Positions 30,245 through 39,961 of a DNA stretch of 64,000 nucleotides are shown piece by piece. How positions within the stretch are numbered: position 1 is the stretch's first letter; the number at the start of each line of letters is the position of its first letter. Position numbers and translations under genes: made by a program. Source of the stretch: an uncultured Gammaproteobacteria bacterium (GTDB taxonomy: Bacteria > Pseudomonadota > Gammaproteobacteria > UBA6429 > Thiohalophilaceae); assembly GCA_937967995.1 (NCBI GenBank), contig CALBTB010000006.1:1-64000 (forward strand), given 5' to 3'. The notes beneath the pieces are model-generated. The model had not been told where the DNA came from, made no database searches, and worked only from the letters and a program-made list of their open reading frames with translations.

Positions 30245-30454
30245 TTATTCTCTTGTTGACTTGGTTTTGCCACATCGCTTGCAGCGATAGTGGGTTAACA
30301 GTTTGCCCTGTTTGACATCAAACGGGACAGACTTATCAACCTTCCATTTATGAAAACCGCTTCGGCATAAAGTTTTGCCTTTATGCCGGTCTTTCATTTT
30401 TGGCTTTTTGAAGCGTACTACATCACCCATGCGATATGAAGCCTCATCTTTCAC
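30245..30454 (-). CDS. Small basic protein with two Cys motifs, unknown function
   Basis: A 69-residue, Lys- and Arg-rich protein that I do not recognise by name. It has TLCRSGFHKW in the middle and YRCKRCGKTK at the end, so one Cys plus His and a CxxC could bind a zinc ion; that is an inference. A later ATG at 30430 (MGDVVRF) is also possible as the start. It lies 6 bases before mlaA in the same direction and is probably co-transcribed. Confidence 0.65.
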   Translation of the reverse strand: MKDEASYRMGDVVRFKKPKMKDRHKGKTLCRSGFHKWKVDKSVPFDVKQGKLLTHYRCKRCGKTKSTRE

Positions 30455-30520
30455 TCATTCAGTCACAGTTCATTTCAGCGTAATATGCTTATTCACCCTA
30501 GGCAGGCACACGAACGTAAG

Positions 30521-30526
30521 TATAAT
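30521..30526 (+). promoter_or_regulatory. Candidate -10 box before the DUF72-like gene
   Basis: A perfect TATAAT stands 35 bases before the TTG start of the gene at 30562, inside the 107-base divergent gap. The -35 position at 17 bases spacing (CTAGGC) is poor. As the only gap on the plus strand before mlaF, it is a plausible start point for the DUF72-mla message. Confidence 0.4.
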
Positions 30527-30561
30527 CCATCTGCAATACGCAAAGCTTATTCGGAGTCATT

Positions 30562-31239
30562 TTGAGCGAACACATCATCCTGATTGGGACGTATGGCTGG
30601 CAGTACCCTGAATGGTCGCAGGTGTTTTATCCTGATGATCTGCCGAATGACTGGCAACTTGCCTACTACGGTAATGAATACCCGCTGGTGGTGATACCGG
30701 CGGAATACTGGCAACAGGGTGAACAGACAGTTGAGCAATGGCTCGAAGACACAGACGATTCTCCGTTATTTATATGTGAGTGGCCGCAGATGGCGGAACA
30801 GCAGCCGGTGGCAAGACAGGCGATCGGATTGTTGTCGGAACGCGTTCTGGCCATTTTAATCAGACCGGCTGAATACCCGAATGATGCGCAGTTTGATATA
30901 TATAAAGAATTGAGCCAGCAGGCCAGTCTGGTCTTTGATACCGCTGATTTAATGACTGCAGATGCGCTGCGACTGATTGAAGCCCTGTCTGAGTTGCTTG
31001 GTAAAAAGCGCTTTGGCCTGTGCTGGGACGGGCAGGAAAGTCATCGTGACTGGCTCGAATACGGGCGGGTGGCGATGACGCGGTTGAGTCAAATGCAGGA
31101 CAACCGGGAATTACGTCGCATAATTGAAACCATGCTGGCTTACAGTGGACCACAAAAATCTCTGTCATTAGTGATTGATGGTGATCCACCGGATATACAA
31201 TTACTGGAGAATGCAGGTATTATTCTGGACCTGCTTTAG
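30562..31239 (+). CDS. DUF72-like protein of unknown function
   Basis: 225 residues beginning MSEHIILIGTYGWQYPEW, followed by FYPDDLP and AYYGNEYP: the same order as GTSGWxYxxW, FYPxxL and YY in DUF72 (YecE) proteins. The C-terminal half is less like that family. The TTG start is supported by GGAG 5 bases upstream. It ends 17 bases before mlaF and so is likely in the mla operon, but no published role for such a gene in lipid transport is known to me. Confidence 0.75.
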   Translation: MSEHIILIGTYGWQYPEWSQVFYPDDLPNDWQLAYYGNEYPLVVIPAEYWQQGEQTVEQWLEDTDDSPLFICEWPQMAEQQPVARQAIGLLSERVLAILIRPAEYPNDAQFDIYKELSQQASLVFDTADLMTADALRLIEALSELLGKKRFGLCWDGQESHRDWLEYGRVAMTRLSQMQDNRELRRIIETMLAYSGPQKSLSLVIDGDPPDIQLLENAGIILDLL

Positions 31240-31256
31240 TAGAATAACAAACCACT

Positions 31257-32075
31257 ATGACGAATTCCGATCCAGTTTTGCTGAAAGTACGTGACCTGCA
31301 TTTCTCGCGCGGTTCACGCAAGATCTTTGATGGCGTCGATATCGATATAGAGCGCGGCAAGGTCACGGCCATTATGGGGCCCAGCGGTACCGGTAAAACC
31401 ACATTATTACGCCTCATCGGTGGTCAGCTGCATCCTGCCCGGGGCAGCATCGAAATCGATGGACAACGCGTCAATAAACTGGGGCATTCGGCGCTGTATA
31501 CGTTACGCAAAAGAATGGGCATGCTGTTTCAGAACGGCGCCTTGCTCACGGATATGAATGTCTTTGACAACGTCGCTTTTCCATTACGCGAACATACGGA
31601 TCTCACTGAAGACATGATTCGTGATCTGGTGTTGATGAAGTTACACGCAGTGGGATTACGCGGTGCACGTGACCTAATGCCCAGTGAGTTATCCGGTGGT
31701 ATGGCCAGACGCGTCGCGTTAGCACGCGCGATTGCACTGGATCCGATGATCATGCTGTACGATGAGCCGTTCACGGGACAGGATCCCATTTCCATGGGCG
31801 TACTGGTCAGATTGATTCGCGAATTAAATGATGCGCTGGGACTCACCAGTATTATCGTGTCACATGACATTGCCGAAGCGAGCAGTATTGCCGACCATAT
31901 TTACCTGTTGTCGAATGGTAAAGTCGTTGCGCATGGATCGGCTGATGACCTGGCAGAGTCAGAGTCTGAATGGGCGCAACAGTTTCTGAAGGGATTACCG
32001 GATGGCCCGGTACCTTTTCATTATCAGGCTGAAGATTACCTGTCGGATTTACTCAATGGTGTAAACGGACGGTGA
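31257..32075 (+). CDS. mlaF: Phospholipid ABC transporter ATPase MlaF
   Basis: Cytosolic ATPase of the MlaFEDB complex. The 272-residue protein has Walker A GPSGTGKT (41-48), signature LSGGMARRVALARAI, Walker B IMLYDEPFTGQDP, and the C-terminal extension that embraces the neighbouring MlaF and MlaB. mlaE follows after 8 bases. Confidence 0.97.
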   Translation: MTNSDPVLLKVRDLHFSRGSRKIFDGVDIDIERGKVTAIMGPSGTGKTTLLRLIGGQLHPARGSIEIDGQRVNKLGHSALYTLRKRMGMLFQNGALLTDMNVFDNVAFPLREHTDLTEDMIRDLVLMKLHAVGLRGARDLMPSELSGGMARRVALARAIALDPMIMLYDEPFTGQDPISMGVLVRLIRELNDALGLTSIIVSHDIAEASSIADHIYLLSNGKVVAHGSADDLAESESEWAQQFLKGLPDGPVPFHYQAEDYLSDLLNGVNGR

Positions 32076-32083
32076 ACTGACAC

Positions 32084-32866
32084 ATGTTACAGGCGATTCA
32101 ACATCTTGGGCGTTCCGGGCTGGACTTTTTTCAGCGTACCGGGCGCGCGCATATTCTTTTCAGTCAGATTTTAATTGGCATTTACAGTTTATTACCGCGC
32201 CTGGGATTACTGGTACAGCAAGTCTATTCGGTCGGTGTGTTGTCGCTGTTGATCATTGTCGTGTCGGGTCTGTTTGTCGGCATGGTACTCGGCTTACAGG
32301 GCTACAACACCCTGGTGGATTTTGGTGCTGAAGAATCGCTGGGGGTTGTTGTTGCGCTGTCACTGGTTCGGGAACTGGGGCCGGTCGTCACGGCGTTACT
32401 ATTTGCCGGGCGCGCCGGTTCGGCGCTGACCGCGGAAATCGGCCTGATGAAAGCCACCGAACAACTGTCGGCGATGGAGATGATGGCGGTGGACCCGGTG
32501 CGTCGTGTGCTGTCACCGCGATTTCTGGCCGGATTCATTTCCATGCCATTACTGGCGGCGATTTTCAGTGCCGTCGGTGTACTGGGTGGGTATTTTGTTG
32601 GTGTCGGTTTACTGGGCGTGGATGAAGGCGCCTACTGGTCACAGATGCAGGCCAGTGTCGATTACCATGAGGACATCATGAATGGTGTCATCAAAAGTAT
32701 TGCGTTTGGTGTGGTGGTAACCTGGATTGCCGTATTTGAAGGTTACGATGCCGTACCGACTTCTGAAGGTGTCAGCCGTGCAACAACGCGCACGGTGGTG
32801 CACTCATCACTGGCCGTTCTTGGGCTGGATTTTATTTTGACAGCGTTAATGTTTGGAGAGTCTTGA
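32084..32866 (+). CDS. mlaE: Phospholipid ABC transporter permease MlaE
   Basis: Inner-membrane permease of the Mla complex (260 residues, about five to six membrane segments). The conserved stretch [19 protein letters not shown] and the later [16 protein letters not shown] mark the MlaE/YrbE family. Its stop lies just before the chosen mlaD start. Confidence 0.97.
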   Translation: MLQAIQHLGRSGLDFFQRTGRAHILFSQILIGIYSLLPRLGLLVQQVYSVGVLSLLIIVVSGLFVGMVLGLQGYNTLVDFGAEESLGVVVALSLVRELGPVVTALLFAGRAGSALTAEIGLMKATEQLSAMEMMAVDPVRRVLSPRFLAGFISMPLLAAIFSAVGVLGGYFVGVGLLGVDEGAYWSQMQASVDYHEDIMNGVIKSIAFGVVVTWIAVFEGYDAVPTSEGVSRATTRTVVHSSLAVLGLDFILTALMFGES

Positions 32867-32868
32867 TC

Positions 32869-33438
32869 ATGATGACTTCACGCACGGCTGAGATTTGGGT
32901 CGGACTATTCGTGGTGGCCGGGTTTGCCGCCCTGTTTATGCTGGCCATGAAAGTCAGCAATCTGAGTGCCTATACGGATGACGATGGTTTTGAGATCGCG
33001 GCCACTTTTGAAGATGCGAGTGGGTTGAAAGTCCGTTCGCCGGTGACCATGGCAGGTGTTACATTAGGCCGGGTAACGGATATCAAATTTGACAATAGTA
33101 CTTACAAAGCCGTTGTCACGATGCAAATCGAAAGCCGATATAACCAGATTCCGGCCGGCACTTCCGCCAATATTTATACCGCCGGACTGCTCGGTGAAAA
33201 ATATGTCGGCCTGCTACCGGGTTCCGCCTCCAATCCATGTGATGAGGAAAAGCTGCAGGCGGAACTGGAAGGGCGTGAGCCGGATCTCAAGGGGCTGGAT
33301 TGTTCGCCACAGTTTCTGAAACAGGGTTCGCACATCAAATTGACGCAGGGCTCCCTGGTGCTGGAAAAACTCATTGCCCAGTTTGTGTCACGCTTCATGG
33401 AAGGTGATGACAGCAGCAAGCAAAAAGATTCTGACTAA
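32869..33438 (+). CDS. mlaD: MCE-domain protein MlaD
   Basis: Membrane-anchored hexameric MCE ring that conducts lipid between MlaE and the periplasm. One N-terminal helix (about 8-28) is followed by a single MCE domain (about 35-115, with ASGLKVRSPVTMAGV and YTAGLLGEKYVGL) and a C-terminal helix. The ATG at 32869 is chosen over the TTG at 32863 because GGAGAG stands 8 bases before it; the length is then 189 residues. The next gene begins after 3 bases and is mlaB, not mlaC. Confidence 0.95.
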   Translation: MMTSRTAEIWVGLFVVAGFAALFMLAMKVSNLSAYTDDDGFEIAATFEDASGLKVRSPVTMAGVTLGRVTDIKFDNSTYKAVVTMQIESRYNQIPAGTSANIYTAGLLGEKYVGLLPGSASNPCDEEKLQAELEGREPDLKGLDCSPQFLKQGSHIKLTQGSLVLEKLIAQFVSRFMEGDDSSKQKDSD

Positions 33439-33441
33439 AAC

Positions 33442-33744
33442 ATGACACCGGAATTCAAACGCATATCAGATAATCAGTACAGCCTCAGTGGCGAGCTGAA
33501 CATGCAGACCGTGCCACCGGTGGCGCGGGAGACGCAGTCCATGTTTGCCGGCCTGCAGGGTGATGTCAGTGTCGATCTGTCTGGTGTCACCCGTGCTGAC
33601 AGCGCCGGACTGGCGCTGCTTGTCGACTGGCTCCGGCTCGCCCGGCGCCACAAGGTCACACTGCGGTTCCGGCATTTGCCGGATCAGCTCGTGCAGATTG
33701 CCCGGGTCAGTGAACTGGACCGCATCCTGCCCATCGAGGCCTGA
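33442..33744 (+). CDS. mlaB: STAS-domain protein MlaB
   Basis: Cytosolic STAS protein that binds MlaF and is needed for stable ATPase assembly. The 100-residue protein has the STAS core DVSVDLSGVTRADSAGLALL, with the conserved Ser in ADSAG. It directly follows mlaD; mlaC, which normally lies between them, is missing here. Confidence 0.92.
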   Translation: MTPEFKRISDNQYSLSGELNMQTVPPVARETQSMFAGLQGDVSVDLSGVTRADSAGLALLVDWLRLARRHKVTLRFRHLPDQLVQIARVSELDRILPIEA

Positions 33745-33785
33745 AGGAACCGTAAAAAGCCGTGCGGTACGGCCGCTCCTTTGGT

Positions 33786-33791
33786 TAAAAT
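33786..33791 (+). promoter_or_regulatory. Weak candidate -10 box before ibaG
   Basis: TAAAAT lies 41 bases before the ibaG ATG, just behind a small hairpin GCCGT-5-ACGGC (33759-33773). The hairpin is followed only by CGCTCCTTT, so it is not a convincing terminator, and the -35 region is poor. The site may let ibaG-murA-hisGDC be expressed apart from mla. Confidence 0.25.
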
Positions 33792-33831
33792 AGCCGACTC
33801 TTCAAGATTTAACTCAGTAACGGATCAGCAT

Positions 33832-35377
<1,546 letters not shown>

Positions 35378-35389
35378 TGCCGGTTTAAC

Positions 35390-36019
35390 ATGAGTAAACA
35401 AATCACAATCGCACTGTCGAAAGGACGCATCTTTAAAGAGACCCTGCCATTGCTCAAAGCGGCGGGGATTGAACCCAAAGATGATCCGGAAACCAGTCGT
35501 AAACTGATTCTCGACACCAATCGTGATGAGGTTAAACTGGTGATCATCCGTGCCACTGATGTACCAACTTACGTGCAATTCGGTGCGGCCGATGTGGGCG
35601 TTGCCGGTAAGGACGTGCTGCTTGAACATGGTGGCGACGGTTTGTATGAACCGCTGGATCTGAATATCGCGCGTTGCAAGATGATGGTCGCCGGTATCAA
35701 GGGACAGCCAACTCCACAGGGCCGGTTACGTATCGCGACCAAGTATGTCAACAGTGCCCGGCAGTATTATGCGCAACAGGGCAAGCAGGTCGAAATTATC
35801 AAGCTGTACGGGTCCATGGAACTGGCACCGATTGTCGGGCTGGCGGACTATATAGTTGACCTGGTGGATACCGGTAATACGCTCAAGGCAAACGGGCTGG
35901 AACCGCTTGAACACATGATGGACATCAGTTCACGACTGGTCGTGAACAAGGCGTCGCTGAAAATGAAACACGCAGCGATTCAGTCATTGATCGATAAATT
36001 AGCGACCGCTGTGAAATAA
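35390..36019 (+). CDS. hisG: ATP phosphoribosyltransferase, short form
   Basis: Catalyses the first step of histidine synthesis. The 209-residue size identifies the short form, which lacks the C-terminal regulatory domain of the E. coli enzyme (299 residues) and needs HisZ for activity and feedback control; hisZ is not in the window. Motifs seen are [15 protein letters not shown] and the PRPP-binding [14 protein letters not shown]. hisD starts 1 base after the stop. Confidence 0.96.
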   Translation: MSKQITIALSKGRIFKETLPLLKAAGIEPKDDPETSRKLILDTNRDEVKLVIIRATDVPTYVQFGAADVGVAGKDVLLEHGGDGLYEPLDLNIARCKMMVAGIKGQPTPQGRLRIATKYVNSARQYYAQQGKQVEIIKLYGSMELAPIVGLADYIVDLVDTGNTLKANGLEPLEHMMDISSRLVVNKASLKMKHAAIQSLIDKLATAVK

Positions 36020-36020
36020 C

Positions 36021-37328
36021 ATGTCGACACTGAACATCAAACAACTTGATTCCAGCCAGGCGGACTTCTGGACACAACTGGATGCCTTGCTGGCGTGGGA
36101 AGGGGTGTCAGACGATAACGTTGTGTCGGTTGTTAAGGATGTCATTGCCCGTATTCGACGTGAGGGTGACAGTGCACTGCTGGAGTTCACCAATCGTTTC
36201 GATCGCATGAACGCCAAAGACATTTCTGAACTGGTGATTGATGAGTCACGTCTGCAGGCGGCAGTCGACAGCATCGACAAGAATAAACTGGCGGCCCTGC
36301 AAACGGCCGCGAATCGTGTACGTGATTATCATCAGCGTCAAAAAAGCGAAAGCTGGTCTTATACCGAAAGCGACGGCACGTTACTGGGGCAACAGGTGAC
36401 ACCACTTGATCGGGTCGGTATCTATGTGCCCGGTGGCAAGGCAGCCTATCCGTCATCCGTTTTAATGAACGCCATCCCGGCACAGGTGGCCGGTGTGCAG
36501 GACATAATCATGGTCGTACCCACGCCCGATGGTGTGGTCAATGACCTGGTACTGGCGGCGGCAAAAATTGCAGGTGTTACCAAAGTATTTACGATTGGTG
36601 GGGCGCAGGCCATCGCGGCGCTGGCCTATGGCACACAAACCGTTCCTGCCGTCGATAAAATTGTCGGGCCTGGAAATATTTACGTAGCAACGGCTAAATC
36701 CATGGTGTTCGGTAAAGTCGGTATTGACATGATTGCCGGTCCATCGGAAATACTGGTTGTCTGTGACGGTAAAACCGATCCGGACTGGATCGCCATGGAT
36801 CTGTTTTCACAGGCGGAACATGATGAAGATGCACAGTCGATCCTGGTCACACCGGATGCCACGTTCATTGATAAAGTGCAGCAGAGCATGCAAAAGCTGG
36901 TGGCGAATATGGAACGTGCCGACATCATCAGCAAATCATTAAACGATCGCGGTGCCATCATTAAAGTAAAAAACATGGATGAAGCGATTGAGGTGGCAAA
37001 CTTTATTGCGCCTGAACACCTGGAATTATCCATTGATGATCCGGATGACTGGGCCAGAAAAATTAAACACGCCGGTGCGATCTTTATGGGACGTTACACG
37101 GCGGAAGCCATCGGTGATTACTGTGCTGGCCCGAATCACGTGTTACCGACATCACGCACGGCACGATTCAGTTCGCCACTGGGCGTTTATGACTTTCAGA
37201 AACGTTCCAGTCTGATCATGTGTTCGGCCAGTGGTGCGTCTGAGCTGGGTAAAACCGCATCAACGTTAGCACGTGGTGAAGGTCTGACAGCGCATGCGCA
37301 GTCAGCCGAATACCGCATCAATAAATAA
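36021..37328 (+). CDS. hisD: Histidinol dehydrogenase
   Basis: Zinc enzyme that carries out the last two oxidations of histidine synthesis. The 435-residue protein has the signatures [26 protein letters not shown] and [14 protein letters not shown], with the zinc-binding Gln and His in SQAEHD. It lies between hisG and hisC with almost no spacing. Confidence 0.97.
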   Translation: MSTLNIKQLDSSQADFWTQLDALLAWEGVSDDNVVSVVKDVIARIRREGDSALLEFTNRFDRMNAKDISELVIDESRLQAAVDSIDKNKLAALQTAANRVRDYHQRQKSESWSYTESDGTLLGQQVTPLDRVGIYVPGGKAAYPSSVLMNAIPAQVAGVQDIIMVVPTPDGVVNDLVLAAAKIAGVTKVFTIGGAQAIAALAYGTQTVPAVDKIVGPGNIYVATAKSMVFGKVGIDMIAGPSEILVVCDGKTDPDWIAMDLFSQAEHDEDAQSILVTPDATFIDKVQQSMQKLVANMERADIISKSLNDRGAIIKVKNMDEAIEVANFIAPEHLELSIDDPDDWARKIKHAGAIFMGRYTAEAIGDYCAGPNHVLPTSRTARFSSPLGVYDFQKRSSLIMCSASGASELGKTASTLARGEGLTAHAQSAEYRINK

Positions 37329-37334
37329 TAAAGA

Positions 37335-38417
37335 ATGAAAAAGAAACCGACAGCCTGGATCCGTCCGGAGATAAGCCGGCTTTCCGCGTACCATGTACCG
37401 GACGCCAGTGGCTTCGTGAAACTCGATGCCATGGAGAATCCGTATCACTGGTCAGATGAAATGATCGGCCAGTGGCTGGAGGTGATCAGGCAGGTGGAAT
37501 TAAACCGCTATCCCGAACCGTCTGCACCGCAACTGACACAACGCATACGTGATTGTTTTTCTATTCCCGAACAGGCCGCCATTTTGCTGGGCAATGGTTC
37601 CGATGAATTGATCCAGATGATCCTGATGGCAGTGGGCGGCAGGGACCGGGTAGTGATGTCGCTCGAACCGGGTTTTGTCATGTACAACATGATCGCGACC
37701 TTTCTCGATATGCCCTATGTGGGTGTAGCACTGGATGAGAATTTTGAACTCGATAAAACCGCCATGCTTGCCGCCATCAAACAACATGACCCGGCGGTTA
37801 TTTTCTTTGCCTATCCCAACAACCCGACCGGCAATCTGTTTGATGAACAGGCCATTGTCGAGGTGATCGAGGCCACGGATGCGATCGTGGTGCTGGACGA
37901 AGCCTATTATGCGTTTACCGAACACACATTTATGAACAGGTTAAACCAGTACGACAACCTGCTGGTGATGCGTACGGTGTCAAAGATGGGACTGGCTGGT
38001 TTACGGCTGGGTTATCTCGCCGGGGCACCGGAGCTGGTGAATGAGTTCGACAAGGTGCGTTTGCCATACAACATTAATGTACTGACGCAGGCCAGTGCCA
38101 TATTTGCTCTGGATCATGTTGATGCATTAAACAAACAGACCGGCCAAATTAAACAGGACAGGGAGACGCTGTTTAATGAATTAAATCAATGCAGTGAACT
38201 GAAGGTCTTTCCCAGTGCCGCCAATTTTATTCTGTTCCGTACGCCAGCGGGTAAGGCGGATATGATTTTCGATGCGCTGAAACAGCAGCAGATCCTGATT
38301 AAAAACCTCAACAGGCCGGACAGTCCGTTAACTGATTGCTTGCGAGTGACAGTGGGGACAGAGCAGGAAAACCGGCAGTTTGTTGCGGCGCTGAAAAATG
38401 TGCTCGCAAACGTCTAA
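37335..38417 (+). CDS. hisC: Histidinol-phosphate aminotransferase
   Basis: PLP-dependent class II aminotransferase of histidine synthesis. The 360-residue protein shows YPNNPTGNLF, the Asp-Glu-Ala-Tyr stretch VLDEAYYAF and the PLP lysine in TVSKMGLAGLRLGY. It is the last gene of the ibaG-murA-hisGDC run; downstream lies the structured convergent gap at 38418-38743. Confidence 0.97.
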   Translation: MKKKPTAWIRPEISRLSAYHVPDASGFVKLDAMENPYHWSDEMIGQWLEVIRQVELNRYPEPSAPQLTQRIRDCFSIPEQAAILLGNGSDELIQMILMAVGGRDRVVMSLEPGFVMYNMIATFLDMPYVGVALDENFELDKTAMLAAIKQHDPAVIFFAYPNNPTGNLFDEQAIVEVIEATDAIVVLDEAYYAFTEHTFMNRLNQYDNLLVMRTVSKMGLAGLRLGYLAGAPELVNEFDKVRLPYNINVLTQASAIFALDHVDALNKQTGQIKQDRETLFNELNQCSELKVFPSAANFILFRTPAGKADMIFDALKQQQILIKNLNRPDSPLTDCLRVTVGTEQENRQFVAALKNVLANV

Positions 38418-38439
38418 CGATTAAGATAATACATTCGTT

Positions 38440-38568
38440 GTAAAACCTGCACTTTATTCCGCTTAAGCGCAGCTGTCTTCCCTGACAGCTGCGCATCGTT
38501 AATGGCACACTTTAGCCGTCCATGGCACGTGCGCCATTAACGACGCTTCATAAAGATGCAGGTTTTAC
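38440..38568. repeat. Palindromic three-way-junction element 1
   Basis: A long imperfect palindrome that can fold as a branched structure. The outer arms, 38440-38457 and 38550-38568, are fully complementary except for one bulged A at 38556. Inside are two hairpins: 38467-38494 with an 11-base perfect stem (GCGCAGCTGTC) and loop TTCCCT, and 38497-38542 with the stem CGTTAATGGC/GCCATTAACG. No ORF crosses it. It begins 22 bases after the hisC stop. It may serve as a two-way terminator, a structured RNA or a REP-like element. Confidence 0.7.
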
Positions 38569-38590
38569 TGTAACTAGCTGGAGCTCAAAG

Positions 38591-38714
38591 AAACAGTGCA
38601 ATCACTGAAACGTCGTTGAAGGGCGGCGGTCCAGGGAAGGACAAAGCCGCCCGGAACCGATTCCCGCGAGGCAGGGAAGCCGAGCGGGATTAAGTGGAAG
38701 TGATTGCACTGTTT
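38591..38714. repeat. Palindromic three-way-junction element 2
   Basis: Perfect 16-base inverted repeats (AAACAGTGCAATCACT at 38591-38606, its complement at 38699-38714) enclose two hairpins. The first, 38621-38652, has the stem GGGCGGC plus GTCC/GGAC; the second, 38662-38689, has TCCCGC and GGC/GCC with a symmetric GA/GA internal loop. Both hairpins end in the same hexaloop AGGGAA closed by C-G, which is the exact complement of the TTCCCT loop in element 1. No target duplication is evident at the ends. It lies 29 bases after the algW stop. Confidence 0.7.
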
Positions 38715-38743
38715 ATTGCTTACTGGAAAGATGTTTCAGGCAA

Positions 38744-39901
38744 CTAATTACCGTTTTGCGGCCGTTCCGCAATCATGGCTTCGACCTGCATCTTTTTACC
38801 TTCGCGAACAATCGACAATAAAACTTTTTCGCCCGGTTTGTGCGTACTGATCTGATCCAGGGTTTCGCGAAAATCCCGCACGACCTTGTCATTGATATGC
38901 GTAATCACATCACCGCGATCAAGTCCTGCCTTGTCGGCCGGACCATTCACAACGATATTGGCAATCACAACACCGTCAGTGGATTTCAGACCAAACGACT
39001 CCGCGAGTTTGGGTGTGATGTCCTGAATCTTGACACCCAGCCAGCCGCGAATGACGCGACCATTTTCAATAATCTGTTTCAGTACATCCTTGGCCAGGTT
39101 AACCGGAATCGCAAACCCTATCCCCTGTGAACCTCCGCTTTGACTGAAGATGGCGGTGTTAATACCAATGAGTTCGCCATAGGCATTGATCAAAGCACCA
39201 CCGGAGTTACCCGGATTAATGGCGGCATCAGTTTGAATAAAGTTTTCAAACGTGTTGATGCCCAGGCTGTTGCGGCCGAGACCACTGACAATACCGGACG
39301 TAACCGTCTGGCCGACACCAAACGGGTTGCCGATGGCCAGTACCACGTCGCCGACCTGCAAATTATCCGAGCGACCGATAGTGATGGTGGGTAATTCGTT
39401 TAAATCAATTTTGAGTACGGCGAGATCGGATTCCGGATCAGCGCCAACCAGGGTGGCATTCGTCGTGCGACCATCGGCCAGCGCGATGGCGATTTCACCG
39501 GCCCGATCGATGACATGATTGTTGGTCAGTACGTAACCCTGCGGACTGACGATCACGCCGGAACCCAGGCTGGGCTCACGTCGCTGACGAGTGAAGCTGT
39601 TATCGTCACCAAAGAAATGTCGAAAAATCGGGTCATCAAAAAACGGCACACGCCGTTCGGTGATGATCTTGGTGGCATAGATGTTGACGATGGCCGGCGC
39701 TGCTTTTTTTACCGAGTCGGCATACGACACCGGTCCGCTGCCTGCCTCGATGACCGGACGGCTGTCGGGGCTTTCCGTTACTTCCACGACCTTGGCTGGC
39801 GTGTTATTCAGTGACGGGTACAGATACAGAATGATAAACGCCAGCGCCAGACCGACGGTGATGAACTGAAAAATGAAGGTGATGTTTTTACTGATACGCA
39901 T
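38744..39901 (-). CDS. DegS/AlgW-type periplasmic serine protease
   Basis: Trypsin-like HtrA protease with one PDZ domain, like DegS and AlgW, which start the sigma-E/AlgU envelope stress cascade by cutting RseA/MucA. The 385 residues begin with a membrane anchor (about 8-29). The triad is seen as His in TNNHVI, Asp in ESDLAVLKI and Ser in NPGNSGGAL; the PDZ domain fills about 270-375. A single PDZ and an anchor argue against DegP. Its place between hisC and the Nif3-like gene and petABC is frequent in related bacteria. Confidence 0.93.
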   Translation of the reverse strand: MRISKNITFIFQFITVGLALAFIILYLYPSLNNTPAKVVEVTESPDSRPVIEAGSGPVSYADSVKKAAPAIVNIYATKIITERRVPFFDDPIFRHFFGDDNSFTRQRREPSLGSGVIVSPQGYVLTNNHVIDRAGEIAIALADGRTTNATLVGADPESDLAVLKIDLNELPTITIGRSDNLQVGDVVLAIGNPFGVGQTVTSGIVSGLGRNSLGINTFENFIQTDAAINPGNSGGALINAYGELIGINTAIFSQSGGSQGIGFAIPVNLAKDVLKQIIENGRVIRGWLGVKIQDITPKLAESFGLKSTDGVVIANIVVNGPADKAGLDRGDVITHINDKVVRDFRETLDQISTHKPGEKVLLSIVREGKKMQVEAMIAERPQNGN

Positions 39902-39961
39902 GGGGCAACGGGTTAAACTGTTTACGAGCTGATTAGCATAACCGATGGCGGAAAGACGTGC

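Noticed and set aside
33759..33773. Small hairpin GCCGT/ACGGC after mlaB as a terminator
   Set aside because: Only five pairs and a poor T tract; not convincing as a terminator.
38412..38568. Resemblance of palindrome 1 to an integron attC site, with GTCTAAC (RYYYAAC pattern) at 38412-38418
   Set aside because: The GTCTAAC includes the hisC stop codon, no matching GTTRRRY stands at the other end, and there is no integrase or cassette gene nearby.
38591..38714. Element 2 as a MITE with target-site duplication
   Set aside because: The bases next to the 16-base arms (CAAAG and ATTGC) do not repeat, so insertion by a DDE transposase is not supported by the ends alone.
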